The translations under genes and the position numbers were made by a program. A stretch of DNA of 64,000 bases from Thermoflexus sp040289485 (GTDB taxonomy: Bacteria > Chloroflexota > Anaerolineae > Thermoflexales > Thermoflexaceae), in contig NZ_PSLG01000005.1 of assembly GCF_040289485.1 (NCBI RefSeq), forward strand, positions 1 to 64,000. Reading direction: 5' to 3'. How positions within the stretch are numbered: position 1 is the first letter of the stretch; the number at the start of each line of letters is the position of its first letter. Below, piece by piece: positions 55,858-64,000 of this stretch. The notes under the pieces are model-generated. The model was not told where the DNA came from, did not search any database, and saw nothing but the letters and a program-made list of their open reading frames with translations.

Positions 55858-55886
55858 TCCCCCCGATGCGGGCCCTGGTTTGTTTT
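55841..55886 (+). terminator. Rho-independent terminator of the pilin gene
   Basis: CCAGGGCCCG (55841-55850) pairs with CGGGCCCTGG (55869-55878), followed by TTTGTTTT. The orphan upstream copy of the block carries only the first arm. Confidence 0.85.
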
Positions 55887-56017
55887 GGGCCCGCCCGCGC
55901 CCCCGCGGGCCGGCGTGCGCGCCGAGGACCGTCGGAAGGCAGCACGGCGTGGGGTGTAGATAGAATAGAGAAGCCGGCTTCGCCCGGGACACACCATCCC
56001 TGTCTTCCGAAGGTCCG

Positions 56018-56908
56018 ATGAACGCTGCCCTGGCCGATCGCTTCCTGGAGCAGACCCAGAACCCAGACGGTGGATGGGGCTACCACCCTGGGGATCCTTC
56101 CATGGTGGAGCCTACGGGAGCTGTCATGCTGGCCTTAGCCGATGGCTCCGATGGCTCCGATCGCCCGGCCTGGTCCCGGGCCCACGCCTGGCTGGAACAG
56201 GCGCAGCACCCGGATGGCGGGTGGGGGTTCGGGCTGGAGGATCCGGAGAGCCACTGGGCGACGGCGTGGGCGATCCTGGCCCTGGCCCGCCGCCAGCCAG
56301 ATACTCCAGCGGTCCGCCGTGGGGTCCGCTGGCTGTGGGAAGTGCCGGTCCTCCGCATCGTCCAGCGGGATCTCACCGAAGAGATCGCCCGCGGGCTGGG
56401 GATCGATCCGGCCATCGCCGGCTGGCCGTGGCGGCCGGGCGAGGCCGCGTGGGTGGAGCCCACGGCCTTGGCCCTCCTGGCCCTGGCCGCCGCCGGGGCG
56501 CTCGCCGAGAACCTCCCGCGGATCCCGGAGGCGGTGCGCTACCTGGCCGATCGCCGGTGCCGGGGCGGGGGCTGGAATTTCGGGAACCCCTTCATGCTCG
56601 GCACGTATCTCCCGCCCCGGGCGCATCCCACCGCCTGGGCCCTCCTGGCGCTGGGCCAAGTCGCACCGGACCAGATCCGGGACGAGGATGTGGCTGCCCT
56701 GCGCCACGAGATGGCCGCCGATGGGGGCGCGCTGGCCCTGGCCCTGGGGGTGCTGGCCCTCGAAACCATCGGCCGGCCGGACCCGCAGGCCCGTGCCCGG
56801 CTGGCCGCGATGCAGCAGCCCGACGGCAGTTGGGCGGGCAGCCCCTATGTTACCGCCCTGGCCCGGCTGGCGTTGGGAGGAGGATGGCCGTGGCAGCCCC
56901 GCGCCTGA
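56018..56908 (+). CDS. Terpenoid-cyclase/prenyltransferase-like alpha-alpha toroid protein
   Basis: Seen: 296 residues with repeated QW-type motifs: Q-N-P-D-G-G-W-G-Y, Q-H-P-D-G-G-W-G-F, C-R-G-G-G-W-N-F-G and Q-Q-P-D-G-S-W-A-G. This is the toroid fold of squalene-hopene cyclases and protein prenyltransferase beta subunits. At 296 residues it is under half the length of a hopene cyclase, and the catalytic D-x-D-D motif is absent, so cyclase activity is unlikely. No signal peptide. GAAGGTCCG precedes the ATG. It overlaps the following DUF362 gene by 25 bases, so the two are made together. Inferred: binds a prenyl or other lipid chain. Confidence 0.75.
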   Translation: MNAALADRFLEQTQNPDGGWGYHPGDPSMVEPTGAVMLALADGSDGSDRPAWSRAHAWLEQAQHPDGGWGFGLEDPESHWATAWAILALARRQPDTPAVRRGVRWLWEVPVLRIVQRDLTEEIARGLGIDPAIAGWPWRPGEAAWVEPTALALLALAAAGALAENLPRIPEAVRYLADRRCRGGGWNFGNPFMLGTYLPPRAHPTAWALLALGQVAPDQIRDEDVAALRHEMAADGGALALALGVLALETIGRPDPQARARLAAMQQPDGSWAGSPYVTALARLALGGGWPWQPRA

Positions 56909-57912
56909 CCCGACGGGCGTTCTTGCGGCTGCTGCTGCTGGCCGGCATCGGGGGCGGACTGGCCTACGCCGAACGCCGGACGCAGCCTGCCGGCCTCTCG
57001 AACTTCCTGCGCTGGCTCGCCCGCGGGTGGCTCCGTCAGCAGCAACCCCCGGCCATCGTCGCCCTCGCCGGCGGCCTGGACTACGACGAAAACGTCCTCC
57101 GGGACGCCCTGGAGGACCTCTGGGCCCAGGCCGGGATGCCCGAGGTTGCCGGGAAACGGGTGCTGGTCAAGCCCAACCTGATCGATTGGATGGAGGGCCG
57201 TCCGATCGTCACCGCCCCCGAGGTGGTCGCGGCCGTCCTCGATGTCCTGCAGGCCCGCGGCGCGGCGGCGGTGGTGGTCGGGGAAGGGCCCGGCTTCCGG
57301 CGTGACGCCAAGCCCCTGGTCGCGCATAGCGGCCTGGCCCGGGTCCTGGCCGCCCATGGGGTCCCCTTCGTGGATTTGAACTATGATGCCCTCCGACCCG
57401 TCCCCACCCGAGACGGCTGGTTCCCGCGGACGTCGACCCTGTGGCTCCCTCGCCATGTGGTGGAGGCGGACCTCATCGTCTCGGTCGCCAAGCTCAAGAC
57501 CCACCACTGGGCGGGCGTCACCCTAAGCCTCAAGAACCTCTTCGGGGTGGTGCCGGGGGCTCGCTACGGCTGGCCTAAGAACATCCTCCATGTCAACGGC
57601 ATCACCCCCAGCATCCTCGGGCTGCGGGCCTCCCTGCCTCCGGTGGTGAGCGTCATCGACGGCATCGTCGGGATGGAGGGGGATGGCCCCTTGTTGGGGA
57701 CGCCCGTCCCCCACGGGGTGCTGCTGGCGGGCGCCGACCCGCTGGCGGTGGACCTCATTGGGGCACAGATCATGGGGTTCGGGGCGGAGGAGATCGAGCA
57801 CCTGGCCATAGGGACCTGGGCGGGCCTCGGCCAGGGGTTCCATATTGAGGTCCGCGGCGCCCCGCTGGAGGCGTTGCGCCGCCGATATCAGCGCCCGCCT
57901 GGCAAGAGCTGA
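56884..57912 (+). CDS. DUF362-domain protein with Tat-type signal
   Basis: Seen: 342 residues. L-T-R-R-A-F-L-R-L-L-L-L-A-G-I-G-G-G is a twin-arginine signal, so the protein is exported folded. The DUF362 core follows: V-L-V-K-P-N-L-I, P-E-V-V-A-A-V-L-D-V-L, V-V-G-E-G-P-G, V-A-K-L-K-T-H-H, S-L-K-N-L-F-G-V and D-G-I-V-G-M-E-G-D-G-P. No ferredoxin-type cysteines are present. Known: DUF362 proteins are common and uncharacterised, some fused to iron-sulfur domains. The ATG at 56884 follows TTGGGAGGAGG and lies inside the end of the toroid gene. The gene leads into a row of membrane glycosyltransferases. Confidence 0.82.
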   Translation: MAVAAPRLTRRAFLRLLLLAGIGGGLAYAERRTQPAGLSNFLRWLARGWLRQQQPPAIVALAGGLDYDENVLRDALEDLWAQAGMPEVAGKRVLVKPNLIDWMEGRPIVTAPEVVAAVLDVLQARGAAAVVVGEGPGFRRDAKPLVAHSGLARVLAAHGVPFVDLNYDALRPVPTRDGWFPRTSTLWLPRHVVEADLIVSVAKLKTHHWAGVTLSLKNLFGVVPGARYGWPKNILHVNGITPSILGLRASLPPVVSVIDGIVGMEGDGPLLGTPVPHGVLLAGADPLAVDLIGAQIMGFGAEEIEHLAIGTWAGLGQGFHIEVRGAPLEALRRRYQRPPGKS

Positions 57913-57919
57913 GGGACTG

Positions 57920-59071
57920 ATGATGGGGGGAGGACCGCTGCTGCTGCTGTGGATCGTGCTGGCAGTCCTCAGCCGGTTGATGGCCGCTGTGGTCTCGCCC
58001 ATACGGCCGTTGACAGCGCTGGAGCAGGCGGTGGCCCTCTGGCCGCCTGCGCCTCCCTATGAGCGCTGGCTGGAACGGGCGCTGATCGCCCCGTGGGTGC
58101 GCTGGGACGCGGAATGGTATGGGCGGATCGTGGAACAGGGCTATCGCGCGGGGGATGGCACCCTCCAGTTCTACCCGCTGTATCCCCTCCTGGCCCTCCC
58201 GCTGGCCCGCCGGGGCCTTTCGCCGGCCGCCGCCCTGACCCTCGTCAGCCTGGCAGCCAGCCTGGGGGTGATGCGGCTCCTGCCCCTCGTGGTCGATGGG
58301 GACCTCCCTGCGGTCCGACGGGCGGCGCTGCTGTTGTGGACCTTCCCAACGGCCTTTGTGCTCTTCGCCCCTTACGCCGAGGCGGTCTTCCTGTGCATGG
58401 CCATAGGGAGTTTCGCGGCCATGGGCCGCGGGCGATGGGGCTGGGCGGGGCTGGCGGCGGCGCTGGCCGCTCTGGCGCGCCCCCAGGGGATCTTCCTCGG
58501 GCTCCCGCTGGCCTGGACGTTGGCCCGCCAGCGGGCGCTGCGGTCCGGCGGCTGGGCCCTGGCCCTCCCGGCCCTCGGCTTCGGGGGCTGGCACTTCTAT
58601 CGAATCGCCGTCTGGGAAGGGCTGCCGCCCCCCGGCTCCGGCCTCCACGACTGGATCTATGGGCTGCTGCTCTCCCCCTCCGCCACGCGGGTGGTCCCGG
58701 TCCAGGCCTTCCTCCCGCCGTGGGAGGCGATGGGGCGCGCCCTGGAACGGTTCGCCGCCGCGCCGGATCTGGACCTCGGGGTCAACCTGGCGGTGGCCCT
58801 GTGGTGGCTGCTGCTGGCGGCAGCGGCATGGGGGCCGATGACGGGGGCAGAGCGCCTGTATACGGCGGCGGTGGCCCTGGCGGCCTTCAGCTACCACACC
58901 GGCCCGGTGCACCCGTATATGGGGCTGCCCCGGCATCTGTTCCTCGCCTTCCCGGTGTTCACCGCCCTGGGCCGCCGGCCCGCCCGCTGGATCGACGGGC
59001 TGCCGATCCCCCAGATGGCCGGCTGGTCGCTCCTGATCGGGCTGTATGGGCTGCACACCTGGGTGACTTAG
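57920..59071 (+). CDS. PIG-V-like membrane mannosyltransferase (GT-C fold)
   Basis: Seen: 383 residues from the first of two adjacent ATGs, eight bases after the DUF362 stop. About nine membrane helices. The first outer loop has W-V-R-W-D-A-E-W-Y-G-R-I, then Q-F-Y-P-L-Y-P-L-L, the hallmark of PIG-V/GPI mannosyltransferase-II-like proteins, where the acidic pair binds the dolichol- or polyprenol-phosphate sugar. Known: GT-C enzymes add sugars from lipid-phosphate donors on the outer face. Donor and acceptor here are unknown. First of five consecutive polytopic transferase genes. Confidence 0.82.
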   Translation: MMGGGPLLLLWIVLAVLSRLMAAVVSPIRPLTALEQAVALWPPAPPYERWLERALIAPWVRWDAEWYGRIVEQGYRAGDGTLQFYPLYPLLALPLARRGLSPAAALTLVSLAASLGVMRLLPLVVDGDLPAVRRAALLLWTFPTAFVLFAPYAEAVFLCMAIGSFAAMGRGRWGWAGLAAALAALARPQGIFLGLPLAWTLARQRALRSGGWALALPALGFGGWHFYRIAVWEGLPPPGSGLHDWIYGLLLSPSATRVVPVQAFLPPWEAMGRALERFAAAPDLDLGVNLAVALWWLLLAAAAWGPMTGAERLYTAAVALAAFSYHTGPVHPYMGLPRHLFLAFPVFTALGRRPARWIDGLPIPQMAGWSLLIGLYGLHTWVT

Positions 59072-59115
59072 CGGTCCGCCTCAAAGACGATGCCTGCTCT
59101 GGGGGGAACACCCAC

Positions 59116-60357
59116 ATGGCGCATCGAGCTGCTGGGGAGGATCTGCGCAGGGCACGCGGGGTGCGGTGGGCGCTTTGGGCGGCCGCCCTCCACATCGGCA
59201 TGGCCCTGGGATACGTGGGGCTGGCGGCCGCGGCCATCCGGCAGGGGATGATCTGGCGGGCGGACTTCACGGCCCGATACACCGGCGCCCGCCTGGTTTG
59301 GGAGGGCCAGGGGGCGGATCTCTATGATCGGGAGACCCAGGCCCGCTGGCAGCAGGCCCTTTTGGGCGGGCGGACCCTGGCGGACGGGCTGCTGCCTTAC
59401 AACCATCCCCCTCACACGGCGCTGCTGCTGGCCCCGCTGGCCGCTTTGCCCCTGGAGGCCGCCTTCGCGGCCTGGACCCTGGCCAACCTGGGCCTGGGGG
59501 CGGCCCTGGCGCTGGACCTGACCCGGTTCGCTCGTCCCTGGCGGCGCGCCGAGCGCGCGCTGGTCCTCACCACCTTTGCGGCCCTCCCGGGCCTCCTGCT
59601 TTCGTTCCTGCTGGGGGCCTTTTCCCTCTGGACCACGGTGGCGCTGTGGGGGTTCTATAGGGCGTTGAAGGGCCGGCGGGCGGTGACGGCCGCCGCCTGG
59701 CTGGTGTTCGGGAGCATCCATCCGCATTTTTTTCTCTTTCCGGTCCTGACGCTGGCGGCGGGGCGCCGCTGGCGGGCCCTGGGGGCGTGGGCGGCCGGGA
59801 TGCTGGCGCTGTTCGGATGGGCCGCCTGGCGCCTGGGGCCAACGGTGGGGTGGGGTTGGCTGGCGATGCTCCGCTGGAGCGCCAGCGCCTTCGGGGAAGG
59901 CGGCATCGATCCCCGAGCAATGGCCAACCTGAAGGGGCTCCTGACCCACGCGCTGGGCCCATCCCAAGCCGCGGCGGTGAACCTGTTGGCCGCCCTCGCC
60001 CTAATGGGCGCCGCGGCGGCTGTCTTCGGGATCTGGCGGGGGACATGGGCGCCGGAACGAGCGGACTTCGAAGCCCGGATGGCGTTGACCCTCGCCTTGG
60101 GGCAACTCACGAACCTGCACGTCCACCCTCAGGACACCTTGTTGCTTTTCGTCCCCGGGCTCCTGCTCTACACGGCCTTGCGGGCCCAGGGCCGAGGGCG
60201 GGCCTTCGGGGCGATGGCCGTCCTCTTCCCGCCCGTGGGCCTGGCGGCCACCTTCGGCGGGGCCGGCGGGCCGTGCGGCGCCCTCGCTGCCCTGGCGCTG
60301 GCGATCGGGGCGGCCGGGGCCTTGCGGGTGGGGGAAGGCTCGCGGAGGGAAGGATGA
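59116..60357 (+). CDS. GT87 (DUF2029) family membrane glycosyltransferase
   Basis: Seen: 413 residues with about ten membrane helices. After the first helix comes the catalytic-loop pattern of GT87: D-F-T-A-R-Y-T-G-A-R-L-V-W-E-G, then D-L-Y-D-R-E-T-Q and L-P-Y-N-H-P-P-H-T. Known: GT87 includes mycobacterial polyprenol-phosphate-mannose-dependent alpha-mannosyltransferases (PimE-like). Start at 59116, 45 bases after the previous gene; the ribosome site is weak. The stop overlaps the next start (ATGA). Specificity unknown. Confidence 0.85.
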   Translation: MAHRAAGEDLRRARGVRWALWAAALHIGMALGYVGLAAAAIRQGMIWRADFTARYTGARLVWEGQGADLYDRETQARWQQALLGGRTLADGLLPYNHPPHTALLLAPLAALPLEAAFAAWTLANLGLGAALALDLTRFARPWRRAERALVLTTFAALPGLLLSFLLGAFSLWTTVALWGFYRALKGRRAVTAAAWLVFGSIHPHFFLFPVLTLAAGRRWRALGAWAAGMLALFGWAAWRLGPTVGWGWLAMLRWSASAFGEGGIDPRAMANLKGLLTHALGPSQAAAVNLLAALALMGAAAAVFGIWRGTWAPERADFEARMALTLALGQLTNLHVHPQDTLLLFVPGLLLYTALRAQGRGRAFGAMAVLFPPVGLAATFGGAGGPCGALAALALAIGAAGALRVGEGSRREG

Positions 60358-61634
60358 AGGGTTCCCCACGCCGCGTGCAGACGCTCCGCCTGCTCGCCGC
60401 CGCCAACCTGGCCGGGATCGGCGGCCTGGAACTGGCTTTGCTCCTCCACGGGAGCCGCTCTTTTTTTCTCTCGATTGTCGGGGCTGATTTCCGGGCCCTC
60501 TACGCCGCGGCGGCCATCGCCCAGCATGAGGGGTTCCACCGCATCTACGACCTTCACGCCCACGAAGCCGTTCAGCGGGCCCTTCTCGGCCTGGGGCCGG
60601 GGGATTCCAACTTCGTCGTGATCCCGATGGTGTTCCCTGCTGCTTTTGTGCTCCCGATGCTGGGGCTACTGCCCCTAGGCCCCGCTGGGGCCTGGGCGGT
60701 ATGGACCCTCCTGGGAGTCCTCGCCCTTGGGGTTTACCTGAGGGGATGGTGGGGATCGGAGAAGGGACGCGGGATGGCCATCGCCCTCGCCCTGCTCTCC
60801 TATCCGGTCTTCACCAACGTTCTGTGGGGACAGGTAGGGACGTGGCTGGTCCTGTGCGCCGGGGAATGTCTCCGCCACCTGCATCGGGGGCGGCCGGGAT
60901 GGGCAGGGATATGGGCCGCGGGGCTCCTCATCAAGCCCCAGACCCTCTTCCTGGTCCTTCCGGCGTTGCTGGGGGAAGGGGGATGGCGGGCCCTGGGGGG
61001 TTGGGCGGCCGCCGGCGCGGGGGTGATCGGCCTCTCGGCCCTGCTGGCCGGCGGGGAGGGCCTCGGGCGCTGGCTGGGCCTCCTGATGGGCTTCGCCGCC
61101 GGCTACCCCGCGATGGTCCCCGAGGTGGTGGGGGCAGAGACCATGATGAGCTGGCGGGCGTGGGGGGCACTGGGGGAGCGATGGGCGCCGCCTCCCTGGC
61201 GACCGTGGATCTGGGCCGGGGTGGGGCTGGGGATGGGGCTTACGGCCCTGGTGGCGCTGCGCCCGTGGTGGAAGGGGCCCCGGGGCCCAGCCGGCGATCC
61301 CCTGCACTGGTTGGGCCTGTGGGCGGCCACGCCCGTGGTCGGGTGGCATGCCCACCCGCACACGGCCGTGCTGGCCCTGCCGGCCCTGCTGGCGGCCCAG
61401 GGGACCGGCCGCTTGCCCCGGTGGCTCCTCCCCTTCTGGGCGCTGGCGCCCGTGGCGGCATGGATCGGGACCACCCTGGGGATTTCCCTCGGCCTCCTTC
61501 CGGATCTCAGCGGGCTGGGGAACTGGGCGGCAGCGCGGACCCTTTTCCTGATCCACCTCGGCCTGGCCCTCGCCATCGGGGCACGGTCGCGGGAAACACC
61601 CTCCTCTTCGGGAGGCCCGCCATGCGCCGGGTAG
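60354..61634 (+). CDS. GT87 (DUF2029) family membrane glycosyltransferase
   Basis: Seen: 426 residues, about ten membrane helices. The GT87 first loop reads G-A-D-F-R-A-L-Y-A-A-A-A-I-A-Q, then I-Y-D-L-H-A-H-E and an M-V-F-P-A-A-F-V in place of the usual N-P-P tract. An inner motif I-K-P-Q-T-L-F-L-V-L-P is shared with relatives (family pattern K-P-x-x-x-x-x-P). The ATG at 60354 overlaps the upstream stop, and the 3' end overlaps the next gene by 13 bases. A paralogue of its neighbours, but divergent, so the copies are not recent duplicates. Confidence 0.83.
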   Translation: MKGSPRRVQTLRLLAAANLAGIGGLELALLLHGSRSFFLSIVGADFRALYAAAAIAQHEGFHRIYDLHAHEAVQRALLGLGPGDSNFVVIPMVFPAAFVLPMLGLLPLGPAGAWAVWTLLGVLALGVYLRGWWGSEKGRGMAIALALLSYPVFTNVLWGQVGTWLVLCAGECLRHLHRGRPGWAGIWAAGLLIKPQTLFLVLPALLGEGGWRALGGWAAAGAGVIGLSALLAGGEGLGRWLGLLMGFAAGYPAMVPEVVGAETMMSWRAWGALGERWAPPPWRPWIWAGVGLGMGLTALVALRPWWKGPRGPAGDPLHWLGLWAATPVVGWHAHPHTAVLALPALLAAQGTGRLPRWLLPFWALAPVAAWIGTTLGISLGLLPDLSGLGNWAAARTLFLIHLGLALAIGARSRETPSSSGGPPCAG

Positions 61635-62893
61635 GAGCAGCAAAGGCGTGGCTCCGGCGGGCCGCCTTCGGCGGGGCGGCCTTTATCGGCCTGTTCTCCC
61701 TCGGCCTGAACCTTCTCGCCCTTCGCACCTATGAGACCGCGGATCCGCTGGCCAAGGACCTGGTGCAGGACCTGGTGGCGGCACGGATGGCCTGGGAAGG
61801 CGGCTCCCCCTATGAGGACCTCCCCGCTTTGGGAGCGCGTTATATCGGGATCCCGCTGGCGTTGCGCCATCCCACCCCGCATCCTCCATCCCTGCTGCTC
61901 CTGGCCATGCCCCTCACCTTCTTGGACCTCCGCCTGGCCCTGTGGGTGTGGTTCTTCTTCCAGGTGGGACTTCTGTTCGCCCTGGCCGCCGCGCTCCTTC
62001 GGCTCTGGGGAACATCGCCCACCATGCCCGCTCTCCTCGGCCTGGGCCTCGCCCTCGCCGGCTGGTATCCGGTTTTCGAGGATCTTTTATATGCGCAGAT
62101 AAATCTGCTCCTCGCCTTCCTGGTGGCAGCGATGGGGATCTCCATGCGCCGGGGACAGGAAGGGCGGGCCGGGGCCCTCCTCGGCCTGGCCATCGCCCTC
62201 AAGGTGTTCCTGGGGCCACTGGCCCTGACCCTGCTCCTTTACCGTCGGTGGCGCGCCGCCGCCGCTGCCCTCGCCACGGCCCTCGCCCTCCACCTCCTGG
62301 CCGGCGCCGTCCTCGGATGGGAAAGCCTGCGCGACTACTACCTGCGGGTGGCTCCGATGGTGGCCGATCTCTATCGCCCCTTCTCCCACAACCTCTCCGC
62401 CTGGTCCCTAGGGGACCGGCTCTTCGCCGGGACCGTCTCCCGGGTGATCCCTGGCCTGGATGCGCCGCCGCCCATCCCCGCGCCCCATCTGGCCCCCCTG
62501 GCCTCCACCCTGGCCGTCCTCGGGCTGTTGTTCTTCGGCCTCCGCCAGGCGTGGCGCGTCCGCGACCTCGAACAGGCCCTGGCCCTAATGACCCCCATCA
62601 GCATCCTCGCCAGCCCCATCGCCTGGGTCCACTACCTCACGATATTGGCCATGCCCCTGACCATCGCCGCCCGCCGCGGAACAGGGTGCGGGAAATGGAT
62701 GCGGCTGGGCGGGGTGCTGATCCTCCTCAGCCTGCCCCTCGGGCTCATCGACGATGGGGTCCGGGCCCTTCTGGGCTCTCCATCGGCCCTCCCCCCGTGG
62801 GCCCCATGGCTCGCCTTCCTGCCGGCGGCCGGCGCCTTCGGCCTGGCCTGGATCCTGGGACGGATCGCGCCTTCGGCGGAGGCGGCGCGATGA
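61622..62893 (+). CDS. GT87 (DUF2029) family membrane glycosyltransferase
   Basis: Seen: 423 residues with about ten membrane helices. First outer loop D-L-V-Q-D-L-V-A-A-R-M-A-W-E-G-G-S-P-Y-E-D, then H-P-T-P-H-P-P-S. Middle motif A-L-K-V-F-L-G-P-L-A-L. A loop with R-P-F-S-H-N-L-S-A is typical of GT87 enzymes. Starts inside the previous gene (13-base overlap), again indicating coupled translation. Donor is expected to be a polyprenol-phosphate sugar; which sugar is unknown. Confidence 0.83.
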   Translation: MRRVGAAKAWLRRAAFGGAAFIGLFSLGLNLLALRTYETADPLAKDLVQDLVAARMAWEGGSPYEDLPALGARYIGIPLALRHPTPHPPSLLLLAMPLTFLDLRLALWVWFFFQVGLLFALAAALLRLWGTSPTMPALLGLGLALAGWYPVFEDLLYAQINLLLAFLVAAMGISMRRGQEGRAGALLGLAIALKVFLGPLALTLLLYRRWRAAAAALATALALHLLAGAVLGWESLRDYYLRVAPMVADLYRPFSHNLSAWSLGDRLFAGTVSRVIPGLDAPPPIPAPHLAPLASTLAVLGLLFFGLRQAWRVRDLEQALALMTPISILASPIAWVHYLTILAMPLTIAARRGTGCGKWMRLGGVLILLSLPLGLIDDGVRALLGSPSALPPWAPWLAFLPAAGAFGLAWILGRIAPSAEAAR

Positions 62894-62990
62894 CGCCTGG
62901 ATGGGGACGTCGCCTGCGGGTTTGCCCGCGCCGGGTCCCGCTGTTCGCCCCGGACGGGCGCTGGGCATCCGATCGGAGGTCTGCGAGCCG

Positions 62991-64000
62991 ATGCCGGCGA
63001 CCTCGTGGTTGACCCCGGCCCGCCAGCGCTACGCCTGGATCGTGGGGGCGGCCCTGTGGGGCGGGTGGCTGGCCAGCCTCCTGCTGGGCCGCGACGGGCT
63101 GGATCGGGCGGGGCAGGTGATTGGGACGGACTACCTGCAATTCTACGCGGCCGGGTGGATGCTCCGCCACGGCCTGGCAGCCCACCTCTACGATCCCGAG
63201 GCCCAACTGGCCGCCGAGCGAGCCGTCTTCGGCCTCCACCTGCCCACTTATCACGCTTTCCTGAACCCTCCCTTCTTCGCCCTCCTCTTTGTCCCTTTCT
63301 CTTGGCTGCCTTACACCCTCAGTTTCGCCCTGTGGTCCCTCCTGCAACTGGGGCTGCTGGCCCTCGGCATATGGGCGCTGCGTCCCCAGGCGGGCGCCCG
63401 GTGGTTTGGGTGGGCCTTGACCTTCCTCCCGGTCTTCGCCTCGGTGAGTTTCGGGCAGAACGGCCTGCTGAGCCTGGCCCTCCTCGCCCTGGCCTGGCGG
63501 CTCTGGGCCGCCGGCCGGCCCGGGGCGGCCGGGGGGATCGCCGGCCTGCTGCTCTATAAGCCCCATCTGCTGATCGGCCCCGCCCTGGTCTGGCTGCTGG
63601 AGGGTCCGCGGGGCTGGCGGGCGCTGGGGGGCCTGGCCACGACCGCGGCCCTCCTAGCTCTCCTTTCGGCCCTCGCCCTCCCCGAGGCGACGGCAGCCTA
63701 CGGGGCCTTCGCCTGGACGGTGTATCCCGACCTGCCGGCGTGGAAGGATTTCCCGCTCTGGCACCTCCATACCCTGCGGGGGTTCTGGCGCCTGCTGCTG
63801 CCCGGGGCGCCCCACCTGGCCGATCGGTTGACCCTCCTGCTGGCCCCCCTGGGGGTCGCCTTCGGAGCCGCCCTCCGCCGCGCCCCCCAGGGATCCCCCT
63901 CCTTGCGGCTCGCCCTGGGGATCCCCCTCACCTTCTGGCTGGCCCCCCATGCGATGATCTACGACCTCTCCCTCCTGCTGATCCCGGCGGTCCGACTGTG
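62991..64000 (+). CDS. GT87 (DUF2029) family membrane glycosyltransferase (3' end outside window)
   Basis: Seen: the ATG at 62991, with GGAGGT ten bases upstream, opens a frame without stop to the window edge (336 codons visible). First loop G-T-D-Y-L-Q-F-Y-A-A-G-W-M-L, then L-Y-D-P-E-A-Q and F-L-N-P-P-F-F-A, the clearest GT87 match of the set. Then S-F-G-Q-N-G-L-L-S, L-Y-K-P-H-L-L-I-G-P and H-A-M-I-Y-D. About eight membrane helices are seen so far. A 97-base gap separates it from the upstream paralogue, the largest within this run. It probably continues for another 70-100 codons. Confidence 0.83.
   Translation, partial: MPATSWLTPARQRYAWIVGAALWGGWLASLLLGRDGLDRAGQVIGTDYLQFYAAGWMLRHGLAAHLYDPEAQLAAERAVFGLHLPTYHAFLNPPFFALLFVPFSWLPYTLSFALWSLLQLGLLALGIWALRPQAGARWFGWALTFLPVFASVSFGQNGLLSLALLALAWRLWAAGRPGAAGGIAGLLLYKPHLLIGPALVWLLEGPRGWRALGGLATTAALLALLSALALPEATAAYGAFAWTVYPDLPAWKDFPLWHLHTLRGFWRLLLPGAPHLADRLTLLLAPLGVAFGAALRRAPQGSPSLRLALGIPLTFWLAPHAMIYDLSLLLIPAVRL

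Noticed and set aside
55436..55886. A CRISPR array, suggested by the repeated block near the pilin gene
   Set aside because: Only two imperfect copies about 315 bases apart, with a gene between them; the pattern is a gene-end duplication.
56018..56908. Squalene-hopene cyclase
   Set aside because: The QW motifs fit, but the protein is far too short and lacks the D-x-D-D catalytic motif.

Overview
The window is GC-rich bacterial chromosome (by eye roughly two thirds G+C) with tightly packed genes, many 4-bp ATGA overlaps and several GTG starts. The gene set suggests a thermophilic member of the Chloroflexota, possibly close to Thermoflexus. Pointers are a tungsten/molybdenum aldehyde:ferredoxin oxidoreductase, a mevalonate-pathway decarboxylase in a bacterium, a glycyl-tRNA synthetase with alpha and beta chains fused, a T-box leader on valS, a Flp pilin, and GT87/PIG-V membrane glycosyltransferases. 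This assignment is an inference from gene content; no rRNA gene is present to test it. The content is mostly chromosomal housekeeping. No CRISPR array, insertion sequence, prophage or plasmid module was seen.

Layout. 0-5 kb: end of an AOR gene, hsp20, and valS with its T-box. 5-12 kb: three small genes, clpC, a broken secreted-protein gene, and a P1B-4 metal ATPase with a Fur/PerR-type regulator. 12-18 kb: two single-cysteine OsmC paralogues, a short MetE-like methyltransferase and fused glyQS. 18-21.5 kb: a surface-polysaccharide set of one polyprenyl sugar-phosphate transferase and two glycosyltransferases. 21.5-26.6 kb: aldo-keto reductase, thioesterase, rseP, mvaD and a secreted BNR protein. 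26.8-32.2 kb: methyltransferase, SbnI-like ParB-fold protein, DUF1232, CBS protein, moaD-moaE fusion, moaC, Fe-ADH and an SCP2-like protein. 32-38 kb: EF-G2, an HD protein, and a truncated tyrosine recombinase translationally coupled to a MecA-like penicillin-binding protein. 38-45.5 kb: two tRNA-Ser genes, selB between two coiled-coil genes, mutL, and a response regulator with a decayed cyclase domain. 45.6-55.4 kb: zinc ribbon, deoC, lepB, rsmF-like, chromate transporter, tig-clpP-clpX, a DUF4349 remnant, def and trxB. 55.4-64 kb: Flp pilin, then a dense run of a terpenoid-toroid protein, a DUF362 Tat protein, a PIG-V-like enzyme and four GT87-like polytopic glycosyltransferases; the last runs off the window.

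How the parts connect. clpC (8 kb) and clpP/clpX (51-53 kb) supply an AAA+ protease system, with trigger factor in the clpPX operon. moaC and the moaD-moaE fusion make the pterin cofactor that the AOR needs. The fur-type gene and the P1B-4 ATPase look like a self-contained metal or peroxide response. The 18-21 kb and 56-64 kb clusters both point to extensive lipid-linked surface glycan synthesis. Three loci show gene decay: an amber-interrupted gene at about 9 kb, the truncated recombinase at 35 kb and the DUF4349 fragment at 53 kb.
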